Origin: Lachnospiraceae bacterium M18-1
GTDB lineage: Bacteria > Bacillota > Clostridia > Lachnospirales > Lachnospiraceae
Assembly (NCBI GenBank): GCA_000403295.2
Contig: KE159605.1
Span: forward strand, 1,820,193 to 1,884,192
Reading direction: 5' to 3'
Length of the DNA stretch: 64,000 nt
In this document: positions 52,566-60,898 of the stretch, in pieces
Position numbering within the stretch: position 1 is the stretch's first letter
Layout: every line of letters begins with the position of its first letter
The notes under the pieces: generated by a model
Told to the model about the DNA's origin: nothing
Database searches by the model: none
The model's input: the letters and a program-made list of their open reading frames with translations, nothing else
Position numbers and translations under genes: made by a program

Positions 52566-54224
52566 ATGGAACCGCTTTTTTCTGAAAAACAATTGCAGGA
52601 TATGAGCAAAGAGAATATCATCACATTGATACAGGCCATGCAGGTGCATCAGAAAAAACAGGAAACAGAGATCCAGCTCCTGAAAGAAAAAACGAAGGAA
52701 CTGGAGTTTATGAATGCACTGCTTTCGGATCGGCTGGCACTTGCGCAGAGGAAGCAGTTTGGCTCTTCCAGCGAAAAATACGCGGAAGGCTATGAGCAGA
52801 TGGACCTGTTCAATGAGGCGGAGCAGGAGGCCGATCCCAATGCAGCCGAGCCAGAGATGGAGGAGATCCATCCAAAATCTTATAAACGTAAAAAACCAAC
52901 CGGAAAAAAGGAAGAGGACCTTTCCGCTTTTGAAACCACAGAAGTGATCAAACATAAATTAGAAGGAAACGACAGATTCTGCTCTGAATGTGGGACAAAA
53001 TATAAAGTGGTGACTACGGAGACCGTAAAATATTTGAAATTCATCCCTGCCCGATTTGAAGTGGTGGAGGAGACCACCTATGTTTATGCCTGTCCCAAAT
53101 GCGGGATGATGAAGCGCCCGCAGAAAGATCCGTCACTTCTCAAAGGCAGTGTTGCGACACCATCCCTCGTTGCCGGCATTATGAATGCGAAATATGTGAA
53201 CGGGATGCCGCTTGCGCGACAGGAGAGGGAGTTCGCAAGATATAACCTGAACCTGTCAACAAAGACCATGGCTAACTGGATCATCCTGTGCGCAAAACGG
53301 TACCTGCAGCCGATCTATGACCTGATGAGGGAAGAATTCCTGCGCAGCAGATATATCCACTGTGATGAAACCCGACTCCAGGTGATCGATGAGCCCGAGC
53401 AAAAAGGGACAACCCAGAACTGGATGTGGGTGTATCTTACGGATGAATACAGCGGATCCCCACGGATGGTCCTCTTCCAATATGAAAGGACCAGGGGTGG
53501 ATACCATCCGGTGGAATTCCTGGGGGATGAGTTCCGTGGCTATCTGACCTGTGATGGATACCAGGCTTACCACGGCCTCCCGGAGCAGATCACCGTGACA
53601 GGGTGCATGGCACACGCAAGGCGGCGTTTTGATGAAGCCCTGACCCCTTTAAAAAAGGGCTTTACCAAAGAACAGCTGAAAGAAACAACTGCATACCAGG
53701 CAATGGCACGGATCGGCATGCTTTATAAGATAGAGGAACTACTCCGTAACCAATCTCCTGAGGAAAGATATGCTGAGCGTCAGAAGCAGTCAAAACCGCT
53801 TTTAGAGGCTTTCTTCGGATGGCTGCATACTTTGGAAGGCTCTGTAAACCGGTCTTCTAAAATAGGAGAGGCCGTTTTATACGCTTTAAATCAGGAAAAA
53901 TACCTCAAAGCCTATCTGGAAGACGGACATCTGAGTATCGATAACTCGGCCGCGGAGAGGGCGATCAAGAACTTTGCCATTGGGCGCCGCAACTGGCTGT
54001 TCTCCAAAAGCATCAAAGGCGCGGAGGCCAGCGCGACCGTATACAGCATCACGGAGACGGCGTTACTGAATGGGCTTAAGCCATATGACTATGTGGCTTA
54101 CATACTGGAACGTATGAAAGATCTGGGGCCATTCCCGTCAAAAGAAGATCTCCAGCAACTATTACCATGGTCAGAATCCATACCGGAGTCCTGTCGTACA
54201 AATCGTCCAGGTGCGTCCACTTAG
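52566..54224 (+). CDS. tnpC: IS66 transposase TnpC
   Basis: 552 residues. N-terminal coiled coil (ENIITLIQAMQVHQKKQETEIQLLKEKTKE), a Cys-type zinc domain (CSECGTKYK, CPKCGMM) and the DDE core: HCDETRLQV, CDGYQAYHGL, and NSAAERAIKNFAIGRRNW with the catalytic Glu. All three acidic residues are present, so the element may be active. Confidence 0.93.
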   Translation: MEPLFSEKQLQDMSKENIITLIQAMQVHQKKQETEIQLLKEKTKELEFMNALLSDRLALAQRKQFGSSSEKYAEGYEQMDLFNEAEQEADPNAAEPEMEEIHPKSYKRKKPTGKKEEDLSAFETTEVIKHKLEGNDRFCSECGTKYKVVTTETVKYLKFIPARFEVVEETTYVYACPKCGMMKRPQKDPSLLKGSVATPSLVAGIMNAKYVNGMPLARQEREFARYNLNLSTKTMANWIILCAKRYLQPIYDLMREEFLRSRYIHCDETRLQVIDEPEQKGTTQNWMWVYLTDEYSGSPRMVLFQYERTRGGYHPVEFLGDEFRGYLTCDGYQAYHGLPEQITVTGCMAHARRRFDEALTPLKKGFTKEQLKETTAYQAMARIGMLYKIEELLRNQSPEERYAERQKQSKPLLEAFFGWLHTLEGSVNRSSKIGEAVLYALNQEKYLKAYLEDGHLSIDNSAAERAIKNFAIGRRNWLFSKSIKGAEASATVYSITETALLNGLKPYDYVAYILERMKDLGPFPSKEDLQQLLPWSESIPESCRTNRPGAST

Positions 54225-54356
54225 CAGAAACTGCTGGGTGGATTTTTTTGTCAAAGTGCAGATAACTTGGTGATGATATAAAAGATCAACTCTCATTAAG
54301 GCACAGTTTAGCAAATATTGGTGATTTTGAATAGGTACGGATTATTTCTTGCTTAC

Positions 54357-54525
54357 GATTGAAATGGGATTTGCCCCATTAGAGATTGCGGACCGGCTGG
54401 GGCATGAATCCGTGAAGACCACGCTGGACACCTATTCCCATCTTTACCCGAACAAGGATCAGCAGCTGGCGGACCAACTCAATCAGTTCCGGAGGGCGGT
54501 GCCGCCGGCAGAAGAAAATCCTTGA
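54357..54525 (+). pseudogene. Tyrosine recombinase (integrase) C-terminal fragment
   Basis: EMGFAPLEIADRLGHESVKT then TLDTYSHLYPNKDQQLADQL ends at a TGA. It holds the GH box and the nucleophile Tyr of a phage/ICE integrase; the rest, with its catalytic Arg and Lys, is missing. The fragment begins at the right end of IS66. Confidence 0.85.
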
Positions 54526-54550
54526 ACTTTCCGCCGCTTTATGCTATCCT
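54522..54550 (+). promoter_or_regulatory. Promoter of the antisense antitoxin RNA
   Basis: TTGAAC (54522-54527), 17 bases, TATCCT (54545-54550). It directs a plus-strand RNA toward the toxin gene. Confidence 0.65.
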
Positions 54551-54556
54551 TTAGAT

Positions 54557-54690
54557 AGAAAGAGGTGCCTGCTGGTAACAGGCGCCTCCATAGGAGCCCC
54601 ACTCCAAAGGTGGAGTATCCCAAGCATAGGCAGTTACCTCTCAGTGAGAGGCGCCCATCCTGGTTGCAACAGGGTGGGCATTATTTTTTT
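54557..54690 (+). ncRNA. RatA-like antisense antitoxin RNA
   Basis: About 134 nt from the promoter to the hairpin GCCCATCCTG/CAGGGTGGGC, followed by ATTATTTTTTT (54651-54690). It holds several more hairpins (GGTGCCTGCTGG/CAGGCGCC). Its 3' end is complementary to the end of the toxin gene, as in TxpA/RatA pairs. The exact 5' end is inferred from the -10 box. Confidence 0.6.
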
Positions 54691-54806
54691 CGCTTGTGGT
54701 CCTTATCTCTGTCGAGAAAAGCAAGCAACGCTATAACAAAGCTACCGAAAGTGATCAGCAAGCCGATCACCCCTATGAATATCATAATGATATCTGCAGC
54801 TGTCAT
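54681..54806 (-). CDS. Putative holin-like toxin (type I toxin)
   Basis: 41 residues: MTAADIIMIFIGVIGLLITF, then a second hydrophobic stretch and the charged tail DRDKDHKRKK. This is the Hol_Tox family (PF16935), membrane toxins like TxpA/BsrG. GGAGG eight bases before the ATG and a good promoter (54892-54920) show expression. Too short for normal gene finders. Confidence 0.85.
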   Translation of the reverse strand: MTAADIIMIFIGVIGLLITFGSFVIALLAFLDRDKDHKRKK

Positions 54807-54891
54807 TGGTGCCACCTCCCTTCCTATGTATTCCGGCAAGCCGGTCATTGGCTCGGGAGGCTACCACCCCTGTCATGGGTTCCATGAATGG

Positions 54892-54920
54892 ATTCTACCA
54901 CAATACGACAGGAATTTCAA
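54892..54920 (-). promoter_or_regulatory. Promoter of the holin-like toxin
   Basis: On the minus strand TTGAAA (54915-54920), 17 bases, TAGAAT (54892-54897). The mRNA leader is about 80 nt, which fits a type I toxin. Confidence 0.7.
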
Positions 54921-55262
54921 CAGCGGCCTTTTAGCGGGTAATAAAAGTACGAACTTGATTTCTGAGTGTCATATTAGTGTCACAGAGAAAGCAAAAATGA
55001 CAGAAGTCCTTATTTTATCAGATTTTCAGTCCAAATGTCCCCTATTCGAACTCCAGACCGACAGTACAAGTTATAAGCAAAAATCGTTGATTTTAAGGCA
55101 TTTTCAAAAAAGATTAGACCCTATAAATCACTATAAAAAAGAAAAATAATGCAATAAAAATGCAATGGAGTACATTCAGATTTATCCAAATTATATCCCA
55201 AAATACATAAGACCTCAATATCAATTTCCAGATAGGCGTTCAGATACGAACGCCTATTTTTA
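54921..55262. other. AT-rich spacer with a second copy of the ICE leader hairpin
   Basis: No supported gene. AAATCGTTGATTTTA (55081-55095) and the hairpin ATAGGCGTTC/GAACGCCTAT with a T tract (55232-55262) repeat the arrangement found just upstream of repA at 55735-55837. This may be the leader of an older, lost copy of a similar element. An ATGCAATAAAAATGCAATG direct repeat is near 55150. Confidence 0.5.
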
Positions 55263-55337
55263 TGAAAAGCAAAAATGAGAGTATACTGTTAAATCGAGGG
55301 TACAATATTGCATTTCTTACGATTGTAACTCTCCTAG

Positions 55338-55607
55338 TTATTTCAAAAAATTTTCAACAAACAGAAAAATAAACAAATCAACGCATATATTAGTTTTTAT
55401 AAGCGGATAAAACATTAAAATCTTTTCATAATTTGTCAATACAAAAGAAATTAGTTGCTTAACAATCAGAGAAATAGGGGGAATGTTTTTAGTTTGCAAA
55501 TTGGATTTAGCTCTTGATGAAGTTTTTAACGAAACAGATATTTTTAATCTTTTATCTGTTTTTTCACGACAAATTGACAGAGTTGCAGAAAATTTACTTT
55601 TTTTCAT
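55338..55607 (-). CDS. Small AT-rich protein of unknown function
   Basis: 89 residues, Lys/Ser-rich N-terminal part (MKKSKFSATLSICREKTDKRLKISVS) and a hydrophobic C-terminal half (FVLTNYEKILMFYPLIKTNICVDLFIF). AAGGAGG seven bases before the ATG, a consensus promoter and a leader hairpin. GC is much lower than in the neighbours, which indicates transfer. Hypothetical: a regulator of the ICE, a small membrane toxin or a resistance leader are all possible. Confidence 0.5.
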   Translation of the reverse strand: MKKSKFSATLSICREKTDKRLKISVSLKTSSRAKSNLQTKNIPPISLIVKQLISFVLTNYEKILMFYPLIKTNICVDLFIFLFVENFLK

Positions 55608-55638
55608 AAAATCCTCCTTAACTATTTGAGGTTAGCGA

Positions 55639-55657
55639 CATGAATCCTTTTTTCATG
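55639..55657 (-). promoter_or_regulatory. Leader hairpin of the 89-residue protein gene
   Basis: CATGAA ...TTCATG inverted repeat in the transcript, between promoter and start codon. May be an operator or attenuator. Confidence 0.45.
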
Positions 55658-55680
55658 CCGGTAGTTATTTAGTTATACTC

Positions 55681-55708
55681 ATTATATAGCAAACACACGT
55701 TTTGTCAA
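55681..55708 (-). promoter_or_regulatory. Perfect-consensus sigma-A promoter
   Basis: On the minus strand TTGACA (55703-55708), 16 bases, TATAAT (55681-55686). Both hexamers match consensus exactly. It drives the 89-residue gene and points away from the conjugation genes. Confidence 0.85.
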
Positions 55709-55805
55709 GCTATAAACTTCAAACATTACAGAAGAAATCGTTGATTTTTATTCATTGATAAAAACGCAAAACACCAAATATAAAAAATCTCAATATCCTT
55801 TTCAG

Positions 55806-55837
55806 ATAGACGTTCAAACATGAGCGTCTATTTTTTT
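55806..55837 (+). terminator. Hairpin with T tract upstream of repA
   Basis: ATAGACGTTC AAACAT GAGCGTCTAT followed by TTTTTTT (55806-55837). It is upstream of repA, so it may be an attenuator of ICE transcription or the end of a divergent RNA. A similar hairpin lies at 55232. Confidence 0.65.
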
Positions 55838-55869
55838 ACTCAAAATTCAAACGAAAGGGGGCTGATACC

Positions 55870-56754
55870 GTGGCAGTATTCCGGGTGGAGAAAAACCAGA
55901 ATTACACGGTTATGTCAAACCACCACCTACGCAACCCCGGCTTGTCCCTAAAGGCAAAAGGGCTTCTCTCCCAAATGCTTTCCCTGCCCGAAGAATGGGA
56001 CTACACCTTAAAGGGGCTTTCCCAAATCAACAGAGAGGGCATAGACGCTATCCGGGAAGCCGTGCGGGAACTGGAACGGGCGGGCTATGTGACCCGTACC
56101 AGAGTGCGAAACGAAAAAGGGCAGCTAGGGGCGGCTGATTATGTGATACATGAATTTCCAGTGCCGCCGAAGCCTGCATTGGAAAATCCAACATTGGAAA
56201 ATCCTATGCAGGAAAATCCAACGCAATTAAATAAAGAACTATCAAGTAAAGATTTACAAAATAAAGATTTATTAAATAACCATTCCATTCCTATCCTTTC
56301 CACTCCCTTAACAGCGGGGACGGCTACGCCGGAACGGAAAGGAAGCGAATACACCAACATGGACGCAGTACGGGCTTATGAGGAAGTCATAAAGGACAAT
56401 ATCGAATACGCCTATCTGATACAGGACAGGAACATTGACCGGGGTATGCTTGACGAGATTGTTTCCCTCATGCTTGAAACCGTCTGCACCCGCCGCAAGG
56501 TGGTACGGATTGCCGGGGACGACTACCCGGCAGAGCTTGTAAAGTCTAAGTTTATGAAACTGAACAGCAGCCATATCCAGTTTGTGATTGACTGTATGCA
56601 CCAGAACACCACCAAGATACGCAACATCAAGAAATACCTGCTTGCGGTTCTTTTCAACGCACCAAACACCATTGACAGCTATTACACCGCCCTTGTCGCT
56701 CACGATATGGCAGAGGGCGCATTTTTCCAGAATAAGGAGGACGGCACACTATGA
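55870..56754 (+). CDS. ICE replication initiator (RepA N-terminal domain) protein
   Basis: 294 residues starting at GTG with AAGGGGG upstream. The N-terminal RepA_N-like winged helix: VEKNQNYTVMSNHHLRNPGLSLKAKGLLSQMLSLPEEWDYT. A middle low-complexity stretch (NPTLENPMQENPTQLNKEL) and a conserved C-terminal domain (MDAVRAYEEVIKDNIEYAYL). Such proteins start replication of Tn1549-like elements. It overlaps the next gene by four bases. Confidence 0.85.
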   Translation: MAVFRVEKNQNYTVMSNHHLRNPGLSLKAKGLLSQMLSLPEEWDYTLKGLSQINREGIDAIREAVRELERAGYVTRTRVRNEKGQLGAADYVIHEFPVPPKPALENPTLENPMQENPTQLNKELSSKDLQNKDLLNNHSIPILSTPLTAGTATPERKGSEYTNMDAVRAYEEVIKDNIEYAYLIQDRNIDRGMLDEIVSLMLETVCTRRKVVRIAGDDYPAELVKSKFMKLNSSHIQFVIDCMHQNTTKIRNIKKYLLAVLFNAPNTIDSYYTALVAHDMAEGAFFQNKEDGTL

Positions 56755-56987
56755 ATATCAGACCGGGCGTATTAGTTTACGACAAGGCAAGCGGACGCTA
56801 TGACATTCGCTTTGGGCTTGATGAATATTACGGGGGCTTACATTGCGGACAATGCTTTGAAGTCTTTGACGGGGAACAGTGGCAGGCGACCCGCATTGAA
56901 ATGAACCTGCACCAGAAATGGTACTTAGTGGGTATCAAGACGGACGTACTGGACGGATTGCAGGTACGGAACAGCAGACACAGATAA
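56751..56987 (+). CDS. DUF5348 family protein
   Basis: 78 residues: MNIRPGVLVYDKASGRYDIRFGLDEYYGGLHCGQCFEVFDGEQW. It matches the small DUF5348 proteins found in this position in Tn1549-like ICEs. Function unknown. Its ATG overlaps the repA stop (ATGA). Confidence 0.78.
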   Translation: MNIRPGVLVYDKASGRYDIRFGLDEYYGGLHCGQCFEVFDGEQWQATRIEMNLHQKWYLVGIKTDVLDGLQVRNSRHR

Positions 56988-57072
56988 AGGGGCGACCAGA
57001 AACAACGGCTGCCCCTTTTTCCATGCCCGCCGCCTGCAACACAACCACACAGGAAAGGAGGAATGACGCACC

Positions 57073-57549
57073 ATGCAGGAGCAGATCAACGAAAAGACCG
57101 TTGCACTCTCAATCAAAACGGCAAAGCTGACCGCCGAAGTCTTACAGAAGGCTATCAGAAAAATGCTAAATGCACGGAAGAACAAAGCACCCAAACAGTA
57201 CAAAGGGAAACAGACCTTGAAGCACCTTATGAAGCAGAACACGGGCGTTTCCAGTATGGAAATCACGGACGCTAACATAAAGGCGTTTGAACCCATAGCC
57301 AAGAAATACGGGCTTGATTACAGCCTAAAGAAAGTCAAGGGCGAAGAACCGCCCCGCTACCTTGTTTTCTTCAAGGGGCGGGACGTGGACGTTATGACGG
57401 AAGCCTTTAAGGAGTTTGCTTCAAAGCAGCTAAACAAAGAGAAAAAGTCGTCCATACGCAAGGCATTAGCCGCCTTTAAGGAAAAGGCTAAACAGATGAA
57501 CCAGAACCGGGAAAAAGTGAAAAACAAGGACAGGGGGCGGGAATTATGA
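57073..57549 (+). CDS. PcfB family conjugation protein
   Basis: 158 residues, DUF3801/PcfB type: MQEQINEKTVALSIKTAKLTAEVLQKAIRKML, then KQTLKHLMKQNTGVSSMEI and FEPIAKKYGLDYSLKK. PcfB helps bring the relaxosome to the coupling protein. Its TGA overlaps the VirD4 ATG by four bases. AAAGGAGG upstream. Confidence 0.82.
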   Translation: MQEQINEKTVALSIKTAKLTAEVLQKAIRKMLNARKNKAPKQYKGKQTLKHLMKQNTGVSSMEITDANIKAFEPIAKKYGLDYSLKKVKGEEPPRYLVFFKGRDVDVMTEAFKEFASKQLNKEKKSSIRKALAAFKEKAKQMNQNREKVKNKDRGREL

Positions 57550-59312
57550 AACCGAATATCAAAAAGCTGCTTATCCTCAATGCGCCGTACCTGCTCTTTA
57601 TATGGCTCTTTATGAAAGTGGGCGAAGCGTTCCGGCTCTCTCCGGGGGCTGACCTCTCCGGGAAGCTCTTAAACATCATGCAGGGCATGACAGCCGCTTT
57701 TGAAAACCCTTTGCCAAGCCTTAACGGGCAGGACTTTCTAATCGGCGTTGCCGGGGCGGTTATCCTGCGGATTGCCGTCTACATGAAAGGCAGGAACGCC
57801 AAGAAATACAGGAAAGGCGTTGAATACGGTTCGGCACGTTGGGGAAATGCAAAGGACATTGAACCCTACATTGACCCGGACTTTTACAACAACGTCCTGC
57901 TGACACAGACGGAACGCCTTACCATGAACAGCCGACCAAAAAGCCCCAAGTATGCAAGGAATAAAAACGTGCTTGTCATAGGCGGTTCGGGAAGCGGAAA
58001 GACCCGCTTTTTCGTAAAACCAAACCTAATGCAAATGCACAGTTCGTATTGCGTCACTGACCCGAAAGGCACAATCCTCATAGAGTGCGGAAAGCTCCTA
58101 GCGGGCAACGGCTATAAGATAAAAGTGCTTAACACAATCAATTTCAAGAAGTCCATGCACTACAACCCGTTTGCGTACCTGCACAGCGAAAAAGACATTC
58201 TGAAACTTGTCAACACAATCATGGTAAACACCAAAGGCGAGGGCGAAAAGTCGTCCGAGGACTTCTGGACGAAAGCGGAAAAGCTCTACTACACCGCACT
58301 GATCGGCTACATCTACTACGAAGCCCCGGAGGAAGAAAAGAATTTTACCACCCTGCTTGACATGATAAACGCAAGCGAAGCGAGGGAGGACGACGAGGAC
58401 TTTAAGAACCCGGTAGACCTCATGTTTGACCGACTGGAAGAAAAAAACCCGGAACACTTTGCCGTAAAGCAGTATAAAAAATACAAACTTGCGGCGGGAA
58501 AAACGGCAAAATCTATTCTTATTTCCTGCGGCGCACGGTTAGCACCCTTTGACATACGGGAACTTAGGGAACTCATGGAAACGGACGATTTGGAGCTTGA
58601 CACGTTGGGGGACAGGAAAACCGCCCTCTTTGTCATTATCTCCGACACGGACGACACTTTCAATTTCATTGTCGCCATGATGTATACGCAGCTTTTCAAC
58701 CTCTTATGCGACAAGGCAGATGATGTGTACGGCGGCAGGCTTCCCGTACACGTCCGCTGCCTGCTTGACGAAGTGGCAAATATCGGGCAGATACCGAAAC
58801 TGGAAAAACTGATTGCCACCATACGGAGCAGGGAAATATCAGCCTGCCTTATCTTGCAGGCGCAGAGCCAGTTAAAAGCCATTTACAAGGACAACGCCGA
58901 CACGATTGTGGGGAATTGCGACACCACCCTTTTCTTAGGCGGCAAGGAGAAAACCACGCTAAAGGAAATGTCAGAGCTTTTAGGGAAAGAAACCATAGAT
59001 TTATACAACACTTCCGAGAACCGGGGACGGGAAAAGACCTACGGCTTGAACTACCAGAAATTAGGCAAGGAGCTTATGAGCCAAGATGAAATAGCCGTCA
59101 TGGACGGCGGCAAATGTATCTTGCAGGTACGGGGCGCACGTCCCTTTTTCAGTGATAAATTCGACATTACGAAGCACCCAAGATATAAATTCCTCTCCGA
59201 TTTTGACAAGAAGAATGAATTTGACATTGAAAAGTATCTGAAACGCCGCCCGGAAATCATCAAGCCGGACGAACCCTTTGACCTCTACGAGATTGACGAG
59301 GAGGACTTGTAA
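57546..59312 (+). CDS. VirD4-like conjugal coupling ATPase (TraG/TraD)
   Basis: 588 residues. Two N-terminal membrane helices (KLLILNAPYLLFIWLFMKVG and FLIGVAGAVILRIAVYM). Walker A VIGGSGSGKTRFFVKPN (near residue 140) and Walker B HVRCLLDEVANIGQIPKLE (near 405). It links the relaxosome to the T4SS and drives DNA export. The gene order with PcfB is typical. Confidence 0.93.
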   Translation: MKPNIKKLLILNAPYLLFIWLFMKVGEAFRLSPGADLSGKLLNIMQGMTAAFENPLPSLNGQDFLIGVAGAVILRIAVYMKGRNAKKYRKGVEYGSARWGNAKDIEPYIDPDFYNNVLLTQTERLTMNSRPKSPKYARNKNVLVIGGSGSGKTRFFVKPNLMQMHSSYCVTDPKGTILIECGKLLAGNGYKIKVLNTINFKKSMHYNPFAYLHSEKDILKLVNTIMVNTKGEGEKSSEDFWTKAEKLYYTALIGYIYYEAPEEEKNFTTLLDMINASEAREDDEDFKNPVDLMFDRLEEKNPEHFAVKQYKKYKLAAGKTAKSILISCGARLAPFDIRELRELMETDDLELDTLGDRKTALFVIISDTDDTFNFIVAMMYTQLFNLLCDKADDVYGGRLPVHVRCLLDEVANIGQIPKLEKLIATIRSREISACLILQAQSQLKAIYKDNADTIVGNCDTTLFLGGKEKTTLKEMSELLGKETIDLYNTSENRGREKTYGLNYQKLGKELMSQDEIAVMDGGKCILQVRGARPFFSDKFDITKHPRYKFLSDFDKKNEFDIEKYLKRRPEIIKPDEPFDLYEIDEEDL

Positions 59313-59751
59313 AAGCGCAGGGCAAAGGTGCGTCATGGAAATGTGCATAACAGGCTATTTGCGTCATGGATAACGCCATTCACAGCACATGGAAAAGCAA
59401 AAGTGCCGCTTTCCCACGTCCTGCAAACAGCGTTACCCACAACGCAAAAATGCAAGCCAGTTATACACAGTTCCACAACGCCGGGCGGCTACGGAGAAAA
59501 CCGCACCCCTCTTTCTTTCATTCATAAGGGCATAAAGCCTTAAAGGAGGTAATCATCATCAAGACCGTAAACACCGGGTATATGGTTCGTGCGCCCACTA
59601 TTGGACGCACTACCCCGTTACAACTGAATACCGCCACGCCGCAGCACCTACGCAGCGTGGGGACAGCCGCCGGCACAGGCGGCTTTTTTCATACCCAAAA
59701 AACAACAAAACATATTTTCAGAGCCGCACAGCGGCAGAAAGTGAGGACTTT
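59313..59751 (+). other. Non-coding gap in the ICE with possible small ORF
   Basis: 439 bp without a well-supported gene. It holds GGAGGTAATC at about 59544 followed by a stretch coding NTGYMVRAPTIGRTTP without a standard start codon at the right distance, then a clear terminator (59666). A small protein from a rare start codon is possible. Confidence 0.35.
59666..59689 (+). terminator. Internal terminator of the conjugation operon
   Basis: AGCCGCC GGCACA GGCGGC followed by TTTTTT. It would limit transcription of the T4SS channel genes relative to virD4. Confidence 0.8.
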
Positions 59752-59964
59752 ATGGCATTTTTTCAATCAGCAGTAGGCGTTTTGCAGACACTTGTTATCG
59801 CATTGGGCGCAGGATTGGGCGTATGGGGCGTTATCAATCTCTTAGAGGGCTACGGCAACGACAATCCGGGGGCAAAATCACAGGGCATGAAACAGCTTAT
59901 GGCAGGCGGCGGCGTTGCGCTTATCGGCACGACCTTAATCCCGCTGCTTTCCGGCTTGTTTTAA
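59752..59964 (+). CDS. Maff2 family small membrane protein
   Basis: 70 residues with two hydrophobic helices (VGVLQTLVIALGAGLGVWGV and LMAGGGVALIGTTLIPLLSGLF). It matches the Maff2 proteins of ICEs and has the size and layout of VirB2/TrbC-type pilin-like subunits. Start ATG with GAGGA. Confidence 0.82.
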   Translation: MAFFQSAVGVLQTLVIALGAGLGVWGVINLLEGYGNDNPGAKSQGMKQLMAGGGVALIGTTLIPLLSGLF

Positions 59965-59985
59965 TATTCCGGGAGGTAGCCGCTT

Positions 59986-60855
59986 ATGCAGAGCATATTT
60001 GAAGCCATTAACGAATGGCTAAAGGAACTCTTAATCGGTGCGATTAACGGAAACCTGTCAAATATGTTCGGGGACGTGAACGAGAAAGTAGGCACGATAG
60101 CGGCGCAGGCAGGGCAGACCCCGCAGGGGTGGAATGGCGGCGTGTTCTCCATGATACAGAACCTTTCACAGACCGTCATTCTCCCCATAGCGGGGATTGT
60201 CATTACCTATGTCCTGTGCGTGGAGCTGATCGGCATGATAACGGACAAGAACAGCCTGCACGATATAGACACGTTCATGTTTTTCAAGTATGTGTTCAAG
60301 GCGTGGGTAGCCGTCTACCTTGTTACGCATGTTTTTGACATTACTATGGCGGTCTTTGACGTGGGGCAGCATTTAGTCAACAATGCGGCGGGCGTGATAA
60401 GCTCCGACACCGCTATTGACGTGGAAAGCACCCTTGACGCAATGACCGCCGCAATGGAAACAATGGAAGTCCCCGAACTTCTCTTGCTTGTAATGGAAAC
60501 CGCCCTTGTCAGTATGTGCATGAAGATTATGTCCGTGCTGATTACGGTTATCCTCTACGGCAGAATGATAGAGATATATTTAACCTGCTCCGTTGCCCCT
60601 ATCCCCTTTGCCACCATGACTAACCGGGAATGGGGAAGCATTGGAAATAATTACTTAAAAGGCTTGTTCGCATTGGGCGTACAGGGCTTTTTCATCATGG
60701 TATGTGTCGGCATTTACGCCGTGCTTGTGAATGAAATGGTAATAGCAGCGAACCTGCACAGTGCCATTTTCAGCATAGCCGCCTACACCGTGATACTCTG
60801 CTTCTCCCTCTTTAAGACGGGGAGCATTGCAAAAAGCATTTTCCACGCACACTAA
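59986..60855 (+). CDS. VirB6/TrbL-like channel membrane protein
   Basis: 289 residues. Five to six membrane helices: ILPIAGIVITYVLCVELIGMI, VFKAWVAVYLVTHVFDITMAVF, MCMKIMSVLITVILYG, FALGVQGFFIMVCVGIYAV and IFSIAAYTVILCFSLF. EWLKELLIGAINGNL at the N-terminus is amphipathic. It forms the inner-membrane channel of the ICE T4SS. Confidence 0.83.
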   Translation: MQSIFEAINEWLKELLIGAINGNLSNMFGDVNEKVGTIAAQAGQTPQGWNGGVFSMIQNLSQTVILPIAGIVITYVLCVELIGMITDKNSLHDIDTFMFFKYVFKAWVAVYLVTHVFDITMAVFDVGQHLVNNAAGVISSDTAIDVESTLDAMTAAMETMEVPELLLLVMETALVSMCMKIMSVLITVILYGRMIEIYLTCSVAPIPFATMTNREWGSIGNNYLKGLFALGVQGFFIMVCVGIYAVLVNEMVIAANLHSAIFSIAAYTVILCFSLFKTGSIAKSIFHAH

Positions 60856-60898
60856 ATTCCAGATACCGCCCCAAGCGGGCAGAAAGGAGGTTAAATTT

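Larger units (their letters stand above)
51645..54356 (+). mobile_element. Complete IS66-family insertion sequence
   Basis: 2712 bp with three genes (TnpA, TnpB, TnpC). Left end GTAAGCACGAAATAATCC (51645) and right end, inverted, GTAAGCAAGAAATAATCC (54356) are terminal repeats that match at 24 of 26 bases. The 8 bp outside are GTTCCTTC and GATTGAAA, so no target duplication, pointing to a deletion next to the element after insertion. Confidence 0.9.

Noticed and set aside
54565-55149. A 194-codon plus-strand reading frame across the toxin-antitoxin region
   Set aside because: It runs through the antisense RNA, its terminator and the toxin on the other strand, and has no family traits.
59582-59776. 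A 64-codon frame between virD4 and maff2
   Set aside because: It crosses a clear rho-independent terminator (59666-59689) and the ATG has no ribosome site. A shorter protein from a rare start codon just upstream remains possible, so it is mentioned as low confidence only.
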